From contig NZ_FUYE01000001.1 in NCBI RefSeq assembly GCF_900167535.1, positions 186,001 through 250,000 on the forward strand: 64,000 nucleotides of DNA, written 5' to 3'. Every line of letters starts with the position of its first letter. Positions within the stretch are counted from its first letter, which is position 1. Source of the DNA: Prosthecobacter debontii (lineage in GTDB: Bacteria; Verrucomicrobiota; Verrucomicrobiia; Verrucomicrobiales; Verrucomicrobiaceae). Below are positions 1-8,573 of the stretch, piece by piece. A program made the position numbers and the translations under genes. The notes under the pieces are model-generated. The model ran no database searches, had not been told where the DNA came from, and saw only the letters and a program-made list of their open reading frames with translations.

Positions 1-167
1 TCAAAGAGACAGGCCGCCAAAATGGCAATGATGGCCCAGTAGTAATGCTCGGTGATCGCTCCCTCCCGCCCCTTAAAGATCTGCAAAATCGCGACGAAAC
101 CCGACAGGATATTGCCTGCGGTCATCATCGTGGGCAGCACATAGATGCGGGGTTCTCGCTCGATCAT
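1..167 (-). CDS. pssA: CDP-diacylglycerol--serine O-phosphatidyltransferase, N-terminal part
   Basis: Partial gene running off the left edge; only about 55 codons are present. Translating the minus strand from the ATG at 165-167 gives a start with IYVLPTMMTAGNILSGFVAI, the classic first membrane segment of bacterial PssA (consensus LPN..T..N...G). A second hydrophobic stretch (YYWAIIAILAACLF) follows, and the frame is cut just where the CDP-alcohol phosphotransferase motif (D-G-x2-A-R) would begin. The family condenses CDP-diacylglycerol with serine to make phosphatidylserine, the precursor of phosphatidylethanolamine, at the inner membrane. No convincing Shine-Dalgarno sequence precedes the start. 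The catalytic motif lies outside the window, so another CDP-alcohol phosphotransferase cannot be fully excluded. Confidence 0.75.
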   Translation of the reverse strand, partial: MIEREPRIYVLPTMMTAGNILSGFVAILQIFKGREGAITEHYYWAIIAILAACLF

Positions 168-408
168 AAGTATGAATCGAAGATTGTAATGCAGACGCGC
201 CCTTTGCCCACCTGAACTTTCCAGTTTCGTCACTTGTCACACGGGGTGGAGGATGTGCATCTCCTACTCGCATGATTGTTGCTGGCATGCTGCCTCATTC
301 CGCAGATCCTCGAGAATCTGCGTTCAGGGGGAGTGTGGGCTACTCTCCCTGATTCCTGGAACGCACGTTATTGCGATATTCGGAATTCATTCTCCCATCC
401 GCATGACT

Positions 409-1776
409 TCACCAGAGATCAATCGGCTCATGGACATTCGGGCGGAGGATCTCGGTATCTTTGCCGAGGGTCTCGGCGAAGCGGGCGCTGAACCAAGCCT
501 GGGAGGCCTCTTCACCGTGCACCATGAGCAGCTTCTTCGGCTTCACCTTTTCCACGTAGTCGGCGATTTGCTCACGGGTGGCGTGGGCGCTGAGGTCAAA
601 GCTTTCGATCCGGGCCTGGAGTTCCACCGGAGGCAGGTCAGGTGCCAGCTTCACCTTTTCTCCGGACTTGGCTACGCGCAGGCGATAGCCGGGAGATTCG
701 GGATCGGTATAGCCGACGAAGGCCACGGCGTTGCGGGGGTTATCAATGAACCGGGCGGCGAATTGGTTGGAGGTGGTGCCCTCCGTCATCATGCCACTGG
801 AGAGGGCGTAGATGGTCTTCGGCTCATACTCCACCTGGCCACGGCCACCACGGCGACGGCGCGGTGGAACGAGCATGTCCACGTCTTCCAGAAGGCGGAA
901 GCCCTGATAATTCCGACGGGTGCGGTCCGTGTAGTGATCGTAAAGCACGGTCACCTTCGTGCCGAGGCCACCGATGCGCAGGGGCATCTCTGGGATCAGG
1001 CCTTCCTCATGCAGTTCATGCATCATCAGCATCACTTCCTGGGTTTTGCCCAGGGCGAAGACGGGGATGAGCACGGAGCCATTGGCATCGTAGGTATCTC
1101 GAATCAGGGCGGCGAGGCGCTCCTTTTCAGCCTTGCGGGAGTAGTCGGCAGGGCGTGCGTAGGTGCCACGGGTGGTCTCGACGACCAGCACATCAATGTC
1201 CTTCGTGGGGAAGTCCGCTGCACGTGCGATGGTCTGGTTTTCAAAATTCACGTCTCCCGTATAGAAAAGCGAGTTGCCGTTCTGTCGGATCATGATGCCG
1301 GCGGACCCCATGATGTGCCCGGCATCGTGAAAGCTGGCTCTCAGGTCGGTGTTTGGCAGTTCAAAGGGGCGGTCCAGATCCCGGTAGATATACTGGGCCC
1401 GGTTTTCATCCAGCTCCTTGTGGGTGAAAAGCGGGTATTCGTGGATGCTCTGCTCCTCACGCTGGGCGGTCATCACATTCACCGAGTTGTGCAGCATGGC
1501 GCTGGTGATCTCCCCCGTGGGCTCCGTCATGAAGACCGGCGTATTCGGCTGTTTACGCATCAGCACGGGAAGGGAGCCGATGTGATCATGGTGGGCGTGG
1601 GTGATGAGGATGGAGTCCGCCGTATCATGGGGCAGGGGGCCGAAATCTGGCAAGGCCTCAAAACCTACCTCCTTCGGGTGCATCCCTGAATCCAGGACCA
1701 CACGGTTTTTGCCAGACTCGAGCAGGTAGCTATTAGCCCCGATCTCGCGGCGGCGGGTAAGATTACGAAAACGCAT
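409..1776 (-). CDS. MBL-fold/beta-CASP metallo-hydrolase (CPSF73-like, RNA-processing type)
   Basis: 455 residues with a complete metallo-beta-lactamase core: HxHxDH at 60-65 (HAHHDH), the third-motif His at about 154 (HDAGHIMGSA) and the metal Asp at about 175 (YTGDVN). A beta-CASP insert follows, with Glu at about 200 (VVETTRGTY), PVFALGKTQE at 238-247 and an SSGMM motif. The C-terminal part carries two more conserved His motifs (LSAHA, MVHGE). Beta-CASP proteins are Zn-dependent ribonucleases or, less often, DNA nucleases, acting in the cytoplasm. A bacterial CPSF73-like exoribonuclease is likely, but the substrate cannot be read from sequence. It is co-directional with the CHASE2 gene 67 bp upstream and pssA downstream. 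Confidence 0.85.
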   Translation of the reverse strand: MRFRNLTRRREIGANSYLLESGKNRVVLDSGMHPKEVGFEALPDFGPLPHDTADSILITHAHHDHIGSLPVLMRKQPNTPVFMTEPTGEITSAMLHNSVNVMTAQREEQSIHEYPLFTHKELDENRAQYIYRDLDRPFELPNTDLRASFHDAGHIMGSAGIMIRQNGNSLFYTGDVNFENQTIARAADFPTKDIDVLVVETTRGTYARPADYSRKAEKERLAALIRDTYDANGSVLIPVFALGKTQEVMLMMHELHEEGLIPEMPLRIGGLGTKVTVLYDHYTDRTRRNYQGFRLLEDVDMLVPPRRRRGGRGQVEYEPKTIYALSSGMMTEGTTSNQFAARFIDNPRNAVAFVGYTDPESPGYRLRVAKSGEKVKLAPDLPPVELQARIESFDLSAHATREQIADYVEKVKPKKLLMVHGEEASQAWFSARFAETLGKDTEILRPNVHEPIDLW

Positions 1777-1843
1777 GTGTCAGAATGAAAAAGAAGCGGA
1801 GGCGAAAGATGAACCTAGGGGCTTGTGACGAAACTGCAAGCTC

Positions 1844-3232
1844 TCAAGAAACGGGGTCCGTTGCTGAACTGGATGTCCCGGAGTCAGCCACCGGTGCGGG
1901 GGCTGGCGAGTCGCTGCCCGGCTCAGAGCGGATCTCTGCCTTGGTCTCAAGGGGAGCCTTCGGCTCCGTGGGGGTGTCGGCTGGAGTGGGCGGCTTCACG
2001 TGTTTGCGCTTCTGCGGGTGGAAAAACCACGCCATAGCGGCTGCATCGGTCAGCAGAAAAAACGGCACGCAGGGAGGGCACCAGATCAGCAGGCCCTGAA
2101 ACAGCAAGATGCTCAGCACAAAACCAGCGAAGCTCAGAGCTAGCCACGCCGGGAAGACACGATCCCGCTCCAGCCGCAGCATCAGCGCCAGGGCCCCGCC
2201 ACCCAGCACCAGCCACACCGCCCATTGCATTGGCAGCGCCAGCACGGTGATCCGTGGCAGTGCCAGGGCCAGCGCCAGTGCATCCGCATGCAGTTGCGTC
2301 AATGACGGCGGCGCACCTGCAGCCTGCGTTGGGCCGATGACCAGCACTCGTGCTTTTTCCAGCCGGGCCTCGTCCACCTCGGAGACACCATCCGCCAGAT
2401 CTCCGACCATCAGGTCCAGAGCATTGATGCGCGGCACCTGGCTCGGGGAAGGCACCCGCAGTTCTCCCGTTACCTCCAGCGGTAAGAAGACACCCCCCAG
2501 CAGATGTGCACCCGCGCCCGGGCCTAACCGCAGCCGGTGTCCGTTGCCATACGGAGTCAGCGTGCAGTGGGCCAGCACCTGAGCCAGCACCGTCGGCAGC
2601 AGCCGCTCCTGATCTCTCAGCGCATAGGGCAGCAGCCAATCCTGCCCCTGAGCACGCCCACTCAGCAGTCCCAGCTCACTCGTGCCTCGTGCGACCGGAT
2701 CCGGTGCCGTCACCAGCGCGGAGAGCTGTGGAGCCAGCCGGATGTCTCCCACCACCTGCTGAAAGGGCGGGATGGCCTCCTCCAGATTTCCCAGGAAAGC
2801 CGGGGCCTCCGTTAGGGCAGAGCCCTCCTCCACCCTCCGAGTCTCCACACCCAGCACCACACTGGGAAAACCCACCAGCATCTCTCCCACCGCCCCAGCA
2901 AACTCCGGTGTTGGCCGCCCCCAATTCAAGGGGGTGGGGATCACCAGCACCTCGGGTTCATACTCCCGCAGCGCCTTCAGCAGCATCTGCCAGTCCAGCG
3001 GTGGAGGTGGCCAGCCAGCATACTCCTCACGCTGCTCTTCCCGCATCTCCACCAGCATCACCTCCTCATGCGATGAATTCACACTCGGTTGGAAAGAATC
3101 ACGGGAGTTGGCCAGCAGGAAATCCAAAAACCCTTCATTCACCTGTTTAAAGGTCCCCTGCTGCTGAAGATGATCCAGCGCCCAGCCCAGAGCGGCGAGG
3201 AAAGGGAAGATCAAAATAAAACGACGGGGCAT
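1844..3232 (-). CDS. CHASE2-domain membrane protein without an output domain
   Basis: 462 residues from the ATG at 3232 (a TTG four codons upstream is possible). An N-terminal membrane helix (FILIFPFLAALGWAL) is followed by about 290 residues resembling the extracytoplasmic CHASE2 sensor domain (aspartate-rich opening, DWQMLLKAL..YEPEVLVIPTPLNW, FPSVVLGVETR). Three closely packed membrane helices come next (residues about 320-400). The protein ends in a roughly 60-residue Pro/Ala/Glu/Ser-rich cytoplasmic tail. CHASE2 normally senses extracellular signals for kinases, cyclases or diguanylate cyclases fused behind the three helices; no such domain is present here. It may signal through a partner or be purely structural. 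The CHASE2 call rests on architecture and weak motif similarity. Confidence 0.7.
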   Translation of the reverse strand: MPRRFILIFPFLAALGWALDHLQQQGTFKQVNEGFLDFLLANSRDSFQPSVNSSHEEVMLVEMREEQREEYAGWPPPPLDWQMLLKALREYEPEVLVIPTPLNWGRPTPEFAGAVGEMLVGFPSVVLGVETRRVEEGSALTEAPAFLGNLEEAIPPFQQVVGDIRLAPQLSALVTAPDPVARGTSELGLLSGRAQGQDWLLPYALRDQERLLPTVLAQVLAHCTLTPYGNGHRLRLGPGAGAHLLGGVFLPLEVTGELRVPSPSQVPRINALDLMVGDLADGVSEVDEARLEKARVLVIGPTQAAGAPPSLTQLHADALALALALPRITVLALPMQWAVWLVLGGGALALMLRLERDRVFPAWLALSFAGFVLSILLFQGLLIWCPPCVPFFLLTDAAAMAWFFHPQKRKHVKPPTPADTPTEPKAPLETKAEIRSEPGSDSPAPAPVADSGTSSSATDPVS

Positions 3233-3441
3233 GAGGCGAAACAAAAGAGAAACAAGGCGGAGCAGGTCAAGTCAGCCAAGCGACCCAACAGCATAGCCCA
3301 GGGGGGAGAGGTGGAAACCTTCCGCCCACCTTGAGCGAAGGAAGACGCTCTGCCAAGAAATCAAAACGAGACTCGCGTCAATTCCTAAACCTCCCCTTGC
3401 GCTGGGGGAGAATCATGCCAGAATGGTTATCCCATATTTAC

Positions 3442-3515
3442 TACCCCTTAGTGTAACGGTAACATTACAGATTCTGACTCTGTCGTTCATGGTTCGAATC
3501 CATGAGGGGTAGCCA
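3442..3515 (+). tRNA. tRNA-Gln (anticodon CUG)
   Basis: A 74-nt cloverleaf with encoded CCA. The acceptor stem TACCCCT (3442-3448) pairs with AGGGGTA (3505-3511). The anticodon stem ACAGA/TCTGT encloses the loop TTCTGAC with anticodon CTG. The T arm carries the canonical GGTTCGAATCC. U1, discriminator G (3512) and the anticodon all fit glutamine identity. A rho-independent terminator follows directly. Confidence 0.97.
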
Positions 3516-3521
3516 CTCAAG

Positions 3522-3547
3522 AAGCCTCGCCAATGGCGAGGCTTTTT
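3522..3547 (+). terminator. Rho-independent terminator of the tRNA-Gln gene
   Basis: A perfect 10-bp stem, AAGCCTCGCC/GGCGAGGCTT, with an AAT loop is followed by a T run (3543-3547). It starts seven bases after the tRNA CCA. Confidence 0.9.
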
Positions 3548-3640
3548 CGTGTCTGGGGTATAGCGAGTCGATGTTTCTTTGCCGAAGAATGGTGTTGTTG
3601 GGTCAGGCCTTGAGTGTCTCATAGATGGGGATGAAGTTTT

Positions 3641-4345
3641 ATGATGACCTTGCTCTCCCTCCAAACCTCCGCCATTCAGGATATTCCTTCCCAAGACACG
3701 AGTTCCTGGTGGGATAAACCCTGGAGTACGGGTTTCTACAAACAGCCTGTTTTGGAATCCCTTTGGTTAGGTTATGAAGGGCTCAAAGGCGATCAACAGG
3801 CGGATCGACGCTACCATGGCGGCTCTGAGAAAGCGGTCTGTGTTTACCCCAGCGAGCACTACCCTTACTGGTTGGAAAAGCTCGGGCTGCAAGACATGCC
3901 CCCGGGGGCCTTTGGCGAAAATTTCACCTCGGTGGGACTCGTCGAGACGGATGTCTGCATTGGCGATACTTACGAGATCGGCGAAGCTCGCGTGCAGGTC
4001 TCTCAACCTCGCCAACCCTGCTGGAAGTTGGCTCGGCGCTGGCAGGTGAAGGACCTCACCGCGCAGGTGGAGCGCACGGGTTACACAGGTTTTTATTTCC
4101 GCGTGCTGAAACACGGTCAGGTGCAAGCGGGGGAAACCTTCACGCTTTGTGAGCGACCCTTTCCCGAGTGGACCATCGCTCTCGCCAATGAGATTATGCA
4201 TCATCGGCGCTCCGACAAAGACGCCGCCCGCGACTTGGCCTCCTGTCCCCTGCTCTCCTCCAGTTGGAAGGACTCGCTCTGGGCTCGTGGTCAACTTTCC
4301 GCCAAAGAGCAAGAAGCAGCCCGCACGCTACGCACCGGACTGTAG
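3641..4345 (+). CDS. MOSC domain protein (YiiM-like)
   Basis: 234 residues. The MOSC core spans about residues 30-165, with the typical GDQQADRRYHGGSEKAV block, the GENFT motif (92-96) and the conserved MOSC cysteine at 127 (QPRQPCWKL) that is thought to carry sulfur or Mo ligands. The C-terminal 60 or so residues fit the three-helix extension of E. coli YiiM. MOSC proteins handle sulfur or molybdenum cofactor, and YiiM-like members detoxify N-hydroxylated bases by reduction. The start is one of two adjacent ATGs. The stop codon (4343-4345) lies inside the first arm of an intergenic repeat, so the repeat has inserted against or replaced the 3' end; a slightly longer ancestral C-terminus is possible. 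Confidence 0.88.
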   Translation: MMTLLSLQTSAIQDIPSQDTSSWWDKPWSTGFYKQPVLESLWLGYEGLKGDQQADRRYHGGSEKAVCVYPSEHYPYWLEKLGLQDMPPGAFGENFTSVGLVETDVCIGDTYEIGEARVQVSQPRQPCWKLARRWQVKDLTAQVERTGYTGFYFRVLKHGQVQAGETFTLCERPFPEWTIALANEIMHHRRSDKDAARDLASCPLLSSSWKDSLWARGQLSAKEQEAARTLRTGL

Positions 4346-4860
4346 GGTGGGTTTGTCCGGCTAGGGATATGTTTCTCTGGCGCAACCTCGTTGCCGGATT
4401 ACCCGCCTTTCGATGGACGTTGTTAGGCCAAGCAACGCCCAATGACATTCAACGTCGTCATCAAGGCGGGTTATTCTGCAACAGAGTTGAATAAGGTTGC
4501 GGTTTCGCCCGCAGAACAAACCCGCCCTTGTATGTTGAGGGCAAGAGATCGCTGCCCAACGATTCCTTATCAGCCCCTTTGCCTGGAGGGAGTTGAGTAG
4601 AGATCGGAGCCGAGGGGTGACAGCCCCTTTCTCGCGTCCCTCCAGGACGCCTGATCCATGTATGCACACACTCGCTTCGTAGATACGGGGGTTGCGCTCG
4701 TGCCTCGCTCCACCGCCCGGCTAATCTCTTGCGTCCTTCCAGGACGACGGGGATGGTCCGCTTTCAGGAGGCTCGCCCGACCTCATGACCGAAGACAGTT
4801 CCGCCCCTTCCGAGAAGCATGGCAAGCCCCTCCCTAGCCGAACAAACCCGCCCTACGGCA
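4341..4860. repeat. Non-coding stretch built of inverted repeats (GTAGGGYGGGTTTGT arms)
   Basis: No credible gene lies between the MOSC stop (4345) and pheA (4869). The stretch holds three copies of one arm: direct at 4341-4366 and inverted at 4507-4529 and 4832-4860 (the last reads TGCCGTAGGGCGGGTTTGTT on the minus strand). Nested inside the first pair are CGCAACC/GGTTGCG (4381-4387 with 4495-4501) and ACCCGCCTT/AAGGCGGGT (4401-4409 with 4463-4471), so 4341-4529 could fold into one long multi-branched hairpin. It resembles a non-autonomous palindromic element (REP or MITE class). The last arm ends 8 bp from the pheA stop and may also end transcription. Confidence 0.65.
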
Positions 4861-4868
4861 GAGTCACC

Positions 4869-5957
4869 TCACCGCTCCTCCACCCAGCCGGGAGCGGGGT
4901 AGCTGCCGAGGACTTTCACTTTGGCACCTTGTTGAGTCAGATCCTGGATCACCTCGCACAGCGCAGGCTCTTCATGGTGACCGCTGATCTCCAGGAAGAA
5001 GCGGGCTTGCTCACCGGTGAGATCTCCGGGCACGGGGCGATTTTCGATCTGGCGCACATTCACATTCCGGCTGGCGAAGACCTGCAGCACCTCCAGGAGA
5101 GCGCCTACGCGGTCGCGTGCATGCACCATGAGCATGGTGTTGTCATGCCCCGTCGGAGCACCGCTGCGGCGACCGAGGATGATGAAGCGTGCGCGGGTGG
5201 CATTCTCACTGGGAGAGGTGGAGAGCACTCGGAGATGATGAAGCTCGGCACTCAGAGGTGTGCCCAAGGCCGCCGCCCCAGGTTCATTCTCCGCATGCGT
5301 GGCGGCGAGGCTGGAGGAAGCAGACTCCACCAGAGCGGCCTGAGGGAAGCTCTGGCCTAACCAAGAACGACACTGCGCCAGCATCTGCGGGTGGCCATAA
5401 ATGACCTTCACCGACGCGGCATCGCCACGAGCCATCACGACCGTCTGCACCTTCCACAGGATCTCGGCGTAGATCTGGAGATCCGAATCCACCAGATGAT
5501 CCAGGGTGTGATGCACGGCGCCTTCGGTGGAGTGCTCGATCGGCAGCACCCCATAGTCCACACCTTGGCTGGCCACACGCGAGAAGACACCTTCTGTGCT
5601 GGCTTCAGCCGCATAAGAGACGCTGTTGCCAAATTTATTGATGGCCACCTGATGCGTCCAGGAACCCGCAGGTCCGAGATAGGCGATGCTCAGGCTGTTT
5701 TCCAGCGCCAGAGCCGCACTCATGATCTCACGGAAGATCGCGCGAATGGCCTTCTCCGTCAGCAGTCCCTGCTGAGCAGAATTCAGTTCACAGAGCTTGC
5801 GCAGCAGCTTTTCTTCCCGGCCGGGGACGTAGATATCCAGCCCGTCTTTCTTTTTGATCTCACCGATCACATGGACGAGTTCGGCGCGTTCGTTGAGGAG
5901 GCGGATGAGCTGTTGATCGATGGCATCGATCTTGATACGGACGTCGTCGAGGGACAT
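4869..5957 (-). CDS. pheA: Bifunctional chorismate mutase/prephenate dehydratase (P-protein)
   Basis: 362 residues, the usual P-protein length. Residues 1-85 are an AroQ-type chorismate mutase (IDAIDQQLIRLLNERAELV, YVPGREEKLL). Prephenate dehydratase starts at about 91 (IAYLGPAGSWTHQVA) and contains GVLPIEHSTEGAV and the catalytic NATRARF motif. A C-terminal ACT domain (about 272-350) reads QIENRP where the phenylalanine-binding ESRP motif is expected, so feedback by Phe is likely, with one residue changed. It converts chorismate to phenylpyruvate for phenylalanine synthesis in the cytoplasm. It lies 15 bp downstream of scpB and is probably cotranscribed with it. Confidence 0.96.
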   Translation of the reverse strand: MSLDDVRIKIDAIDQQLIRLLNERAELVHVIGEIKKKDGLDIYVPGREEKLLRKLCELNSAQQGLLTEKAIRAIFREIMSAALALENSLSIAYLGPAGSWTHQVAINKFGNSVSYAAEASTEGVFSRVASQGVDYGVLPIEHSTEGAVHHTLDHLVDSDLQIYAEILWKVQTVVMARGDAASVKVIYGHPQMLAQCRSWLGQSFPQAALVESASSSLAATHAENEPGAAALGTPLSAELHHLRVLSTSPSENATRARFIILGRRSGAPTGHDNTMLMVHARDRVGALLEVLQVFASRNVNVRQIENRPVPGDLTGEQARFFLEISGHHEEPALCEVIQDLTQQGAKVKVLGSYPAPGWVEER

Positions 5958-5972
5958 TGAAGAAAGGCGGGG

Positions 5973-6653
5973 CTACGCGGAGGCTGAAGGTTCCACCGGA
6001 GCCAGAGAGAGCTGAGTTTCCTCCGGCACGGCGGCCCCTGGTTGTTCATCCTCCGGCGTCGGCAATTTCACGCGGCGGAGCTCTGAAGCATTGGGCAGCT
6101 CATCCAGAGTTTTGACATTGAAGTGATCCAGGAAGGCATCGGTGGTGCCGTAGAGCAGCGGGCGGCCTGGGAGATCGGCGCGGCCTTCGATCTTCACCAG
6201 ACCGCGATCCACAAGCTGCTGCACCATGGCATCCACACTGACGCCGCGCACCGCCTCGACACCGGCTTTGGTGATCGGCTGACGATAGGCAATGATGGCG
6301 AGTGTTTCCAGCGCAGGCTGGCTGAGGCGCTGCACCTTTTTGCCGGGGTAAAGCGCCCGGCACCATTCGGCATACTCGCCCTTGGCACAGAGGCGCCAGC
6401 CATTGGCCCGCTCCACGAGGGTGAAGGCGCGGCCATCGGCATCGTAATGCGCCACGAGTTGGTCAATCGCTTCGCGCACGCTGAGTTCATCCACGGTCAG
6501 CAGGGGCTCGATCCACTCCGGCACCGACTCCCCTTCCGGGGTGGCTTCCTTGATGTCCTTGGCCGTATCCTTCACCGCCACGGCCATTTGCGTCAGGGGC
6601 AGGGCCTCCTGAGTGGCAAAAAGCAGGGATTCAACGATGGCGATCAGCTCCAT
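5973..6653 (-). CDS. scpB: Segregation and condensation protein B
   Basis: ScpB, the winged-helix kleisin partner of SMC-ScpA in chromosome condensation. The N-terminus MELIAIVESLLFATQEALPL and the block RLSQPALETLAIIAYRQPITKAGVEAVRG are family hallmarks, followed by DRGLVKIEGRADLPGRPLLYGTT. About 227 residues with a Pro/Glu/Ala-rich tail. The ATG at 6653 is preferred because GAGGAG lies 9 bases ahead of it, one of the few clear Shine-Dalgarno sequences here; an ATG seven codons upstream (6674) has none. scpA is not adjacent. pheA follows after 15 bp. Confidence 0.93.
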   Translation of the reverse strand: MELIAIVESLLFATQEALPLTQMAVAVKDTAKDIKEATPEGESVPEWIEPLLTVDELSVREAIDQLVAHYDADGRAFTLVERANGWRLCAKGEYAEWCRALYPGKKVQRLSQPALETLAIIAYRQPITKAGVEAVRGVSVDAMVQQLVDRGLVKIEGRADLPGRPLLYGTTDAFLDHFNVKTLDELPNASELRRVKLPTPEDEQPGAAVPEETQLSLAPVEPSASA

Positions 6654-6781
6654 GGAGATAGTCTCCTCATCCAAGCGAGGCAGCGGGGGGAGTCAAGCCA
6701 GCGTTACCCGCAGCCAAGGCCGCAAAATTTGTTCAAGGAGCCCGGCTCAAGCCGCGTTCTACTCCGTCCCCAACCCTTCTT

Positions 6782-8002
6782 ATGCGCCCCACCGTGCTCC
6801 TTCTCCTGGCCCTCTCAGGCTGTCTCCATGCCGCTGAAACCTACTTCCCGCCACCCGACAGCGCAGGCGGCTGGCGCGAGGCCAAAACCGTGAAGGAAGG
6901 GCGCGACCTCGCCAGTGTGGATACCCCCAAGCTGGACACCGCCTACCAACTCACCGAGCGCACCACGGCCAATGGAGGCCTCGTGGTCGTGCGTCGGGGT
7001 TACCTGGTGTTCGAGCGTTATTTCGGCAAAGCTTCCCGCAATGCCAACCCCGACATGGCCTCCACAGGCAAGGGCTTTTGCAGCATCGCCTGCGGCATCA
7101 TGCTGAATGAGTTCAAAGACAAAATCCCTGAGGGACTGGACACCAAGGTCTTCACGGAAAAGTATCTGCCCCAGGCCTTTCCGCTGAATGATCCCCGCAA
7201 AGCCGACATCAAGCTCGGCCAGCTCCTCAGCATGACCGCCGGCTACTGGGGCGAGGGACAAACCCCGACCGGTTATGTCCAAGGCGACCCGAAACCCAAG
7301 GCGCTGAAACCCGTCAAAGGCCAGGACGTCAAAGCCATCGACCAATCCTCACTACAGGTGCCCCTCTGGTGTGATCCCGGTGCCGGTTACTCCTACTCCT
7401 CCCCATCGCCCCACATCGCCAGCATCGTCCTGCGCAACGTCAGCGGCATGGAGCTCAAGGACTACATCCACGAGCGCCTGGCCAAACCGCAAGGCTGGGG
7501 AGCCTGGAACTACTGCCTCTACCGCGGGGATGTGGTGATGGAGCACGCCAATGGCGCCGGCAGCACCGCGCTGCATGCCACGGATGTCATGCGCTTTGGC
7601 TACTGCCTCGCTCACGAGGGAAAATGGAAGGATCAGCAGCTCGTGCCTGCCGACTACATCCACAAATGCCAGACCTGGAGCCCCTACAACCCACATGTGC
7701 CCTTCAGCCTACAATGGGAACACAATGCCGATGGTCACATCGCCGGAGCGCCCAAAGATGCTTTCTGGAAATCCGGTGCCGGTGGCTTCTGCCTCTACGT
7801 CGTGCCCTCCCTGGACCTCGTGGTGTATAAGCTCGGGGGTAAGGATCAGCAGTATGATGAAAAGCTGACCCGCATCCCCCAGCCCCCACCCACCAGCGAC
7901 CGCAGCGGCTGGCAGCCCCCCGTGGGCAATGCCTTCAACGACGCCTCCATCAGCCTCGGCCGCATCCTCGAGATGGTGTGTGCCTCGGTGCGAGGGGAGT
8001 GA
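6782..8002 (+). CDS. Secreted serine hydrolase, beta-lactamase class C/EstB-like lipoprotein
   Basis: 406 residues. A short hydrophobic leader ends in a lipobox (LALSGC, Cys14), so the mature protein is probably lipid-anchored in the periplasm. The class C beta-lactamase/penicillin-binding-fold nucleophile motif SxxK is S94-T-G-K97, and a tyrosine motif (GYSYSSPS) sits near residue 204. The region KLGQLLSMTAGYW matches the family's LL.HTSG motif. Near the C-terminus FWKSGAGGF occupies the HxG/KTG position. Members hydrolyse esters, amides or D-peptides; a true antibiotic-inactivating lactamase is less likely because the third motif departs from K-T-G. No operon partner is evident. Confidence 0.82.
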   Translation: MRPTVLLLLALSGCLHAAETYFPPPDSAGGWREAKTVKEGRDLASVDTPKLDTAYQLTERTTANGGLVVVRRGYLVFERYFGKASRNANPDMASTGKGFCSIACGIMLNEFKDKIPEGLDTKVFTEKYLPQAFPLNDPRKADIKLGQLLSMTAGYWGEGQTPTGYVQGDPKPKALKPVKGQDVKAIDQSSLQVPLWCDPGAGYSYSSPSPHIASIVLRNVSGMELKDYIHERLAKPQGWGAWNYCLYRGDVVMEHANGAGSTALHATDVMRFGYCLAHEGKWKDQQLVPADYIHKCQTWSPYNPHVPFSLQWEHNADGHIAGAPKDAFWKSGAGGFCLYVVPSLDLVVYKLGGKDQQYDEKLTRIPQPPPTSDRSGWQPPVGNAFNDASISLGRILEMVCASVRGE

Positions 8003-8003
8003 G

Positions 8004-8573
8004 TTAAGACAGCATCATCGCTTCCACATCAGCCCATGGCTTTTCGAGATGGTATTGGCGAATCAAGGTCAGCAACTCTTCTCGAGACCAAGAACTCCCC
8101 AGACTCAAAAGCATGCGGCTGATGTCTCGTAGGTGCTTGGCGGAACTGCCTTCTTCATAAAACTGCAGCTTCCGCACAATGACATATTCTGGAGGAGCGA
8201 ACGATACGGTGTCGCCCTCCAGATCGGTCACTTGGATGTGAGCTTGCCCCCAAGCATGCAGTGCATCTTGGCCTGAGAGATAAATATCGGCTTTAAAACC
8301 AGTCTCGTGATGGATCAGGTTAAAATGCCCTCTTTGTTCACGAGCCAATTCCATCTGAATGACCTCTTGAGGCGGGCAATAAAAGTCATCTCCATCAAAC
8401 GCTCTGACCAGCTTCATCACATCCGTTGCCTTTAAAAAGGCAATGATATCCACATCATTGGTCATACGTGGTTCACCATAATAAATGGCTGCCACACTCC
8501 CCGTCACCATATAGCGAATGCCAAGTTCGTTCAGCTTTCGGGTGAAGATTAAAAATGGCTCAGGTGACTGCAT
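8004..8573 (-). CDS. MenT-like nucleotidyltransferase toxin (DUF6036 type)
   Basis: 189 residues with a polymerase-beta-type nucleotidyltransferase motif: MVTGSVAAIYYGEPRMTNDVDII, where G25-S26 and the two metal aspartates D40 and D42 stand out. A conserved FAPPEYVIVRKLQFYEEG helix follows, typical of the AbiEii/DUF6036 group. Its start codon overlaps the 3' end of the upstream 65-residue gene by 14 bp, so the two are translationally coupled. Families of this build (M. tuberculosis MenT1, Rv0078A) are toxins that add nucleotides to tRNA acceptor ends and block translation. The toxin role here is inferred from the fold plus partner; an antibiotic-resistance-like transferase is the alternative. 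Confidence 0.75.
   Translation of the reverse strand: MQSPEPFLIFTRKLNELGIRYMVTGSVAAIYYGEPRMTNDVDIIAFLKATDVMKLVRAFDGDDFYCPPQEVIQMELAREQRGHFNLIHHETGFKADIYLSGQDALHAWGQAHIQVTDLEGDTVSFAPPEYVIVRKLQFYEEGSSAKHLRDISRMLLSLGSSWSREELLTLIRQYHLEKPWADVEAMMLS

Noticed and set aside
253-1689. A long plus-strand frame (478 codons) antisense to the beta-CASP hydrolase
   Set aside because: It mirrors the well-supported metallo-hydrolase, whose motifs are complete; its own product is His/Gly/Val-rich with no recognisable domain.
2506-3150. Plus-strand Pro/Ala-rich frames opposite the CHASE2 gene
   Set aside because: Low-complexity shadow of a GC-rich coding strand.
4341-4860. An insertion sequence
   Set aside because: There is no transposase frame inside; the arms are imperfect and nested like a palindromic element.
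6782-8002. A classical beta-lactamase linked to the BlaI system
   Set aside because: It is 15 kb away from blaI, lacks the matching operator upstream and has no clear K-T-G motif.
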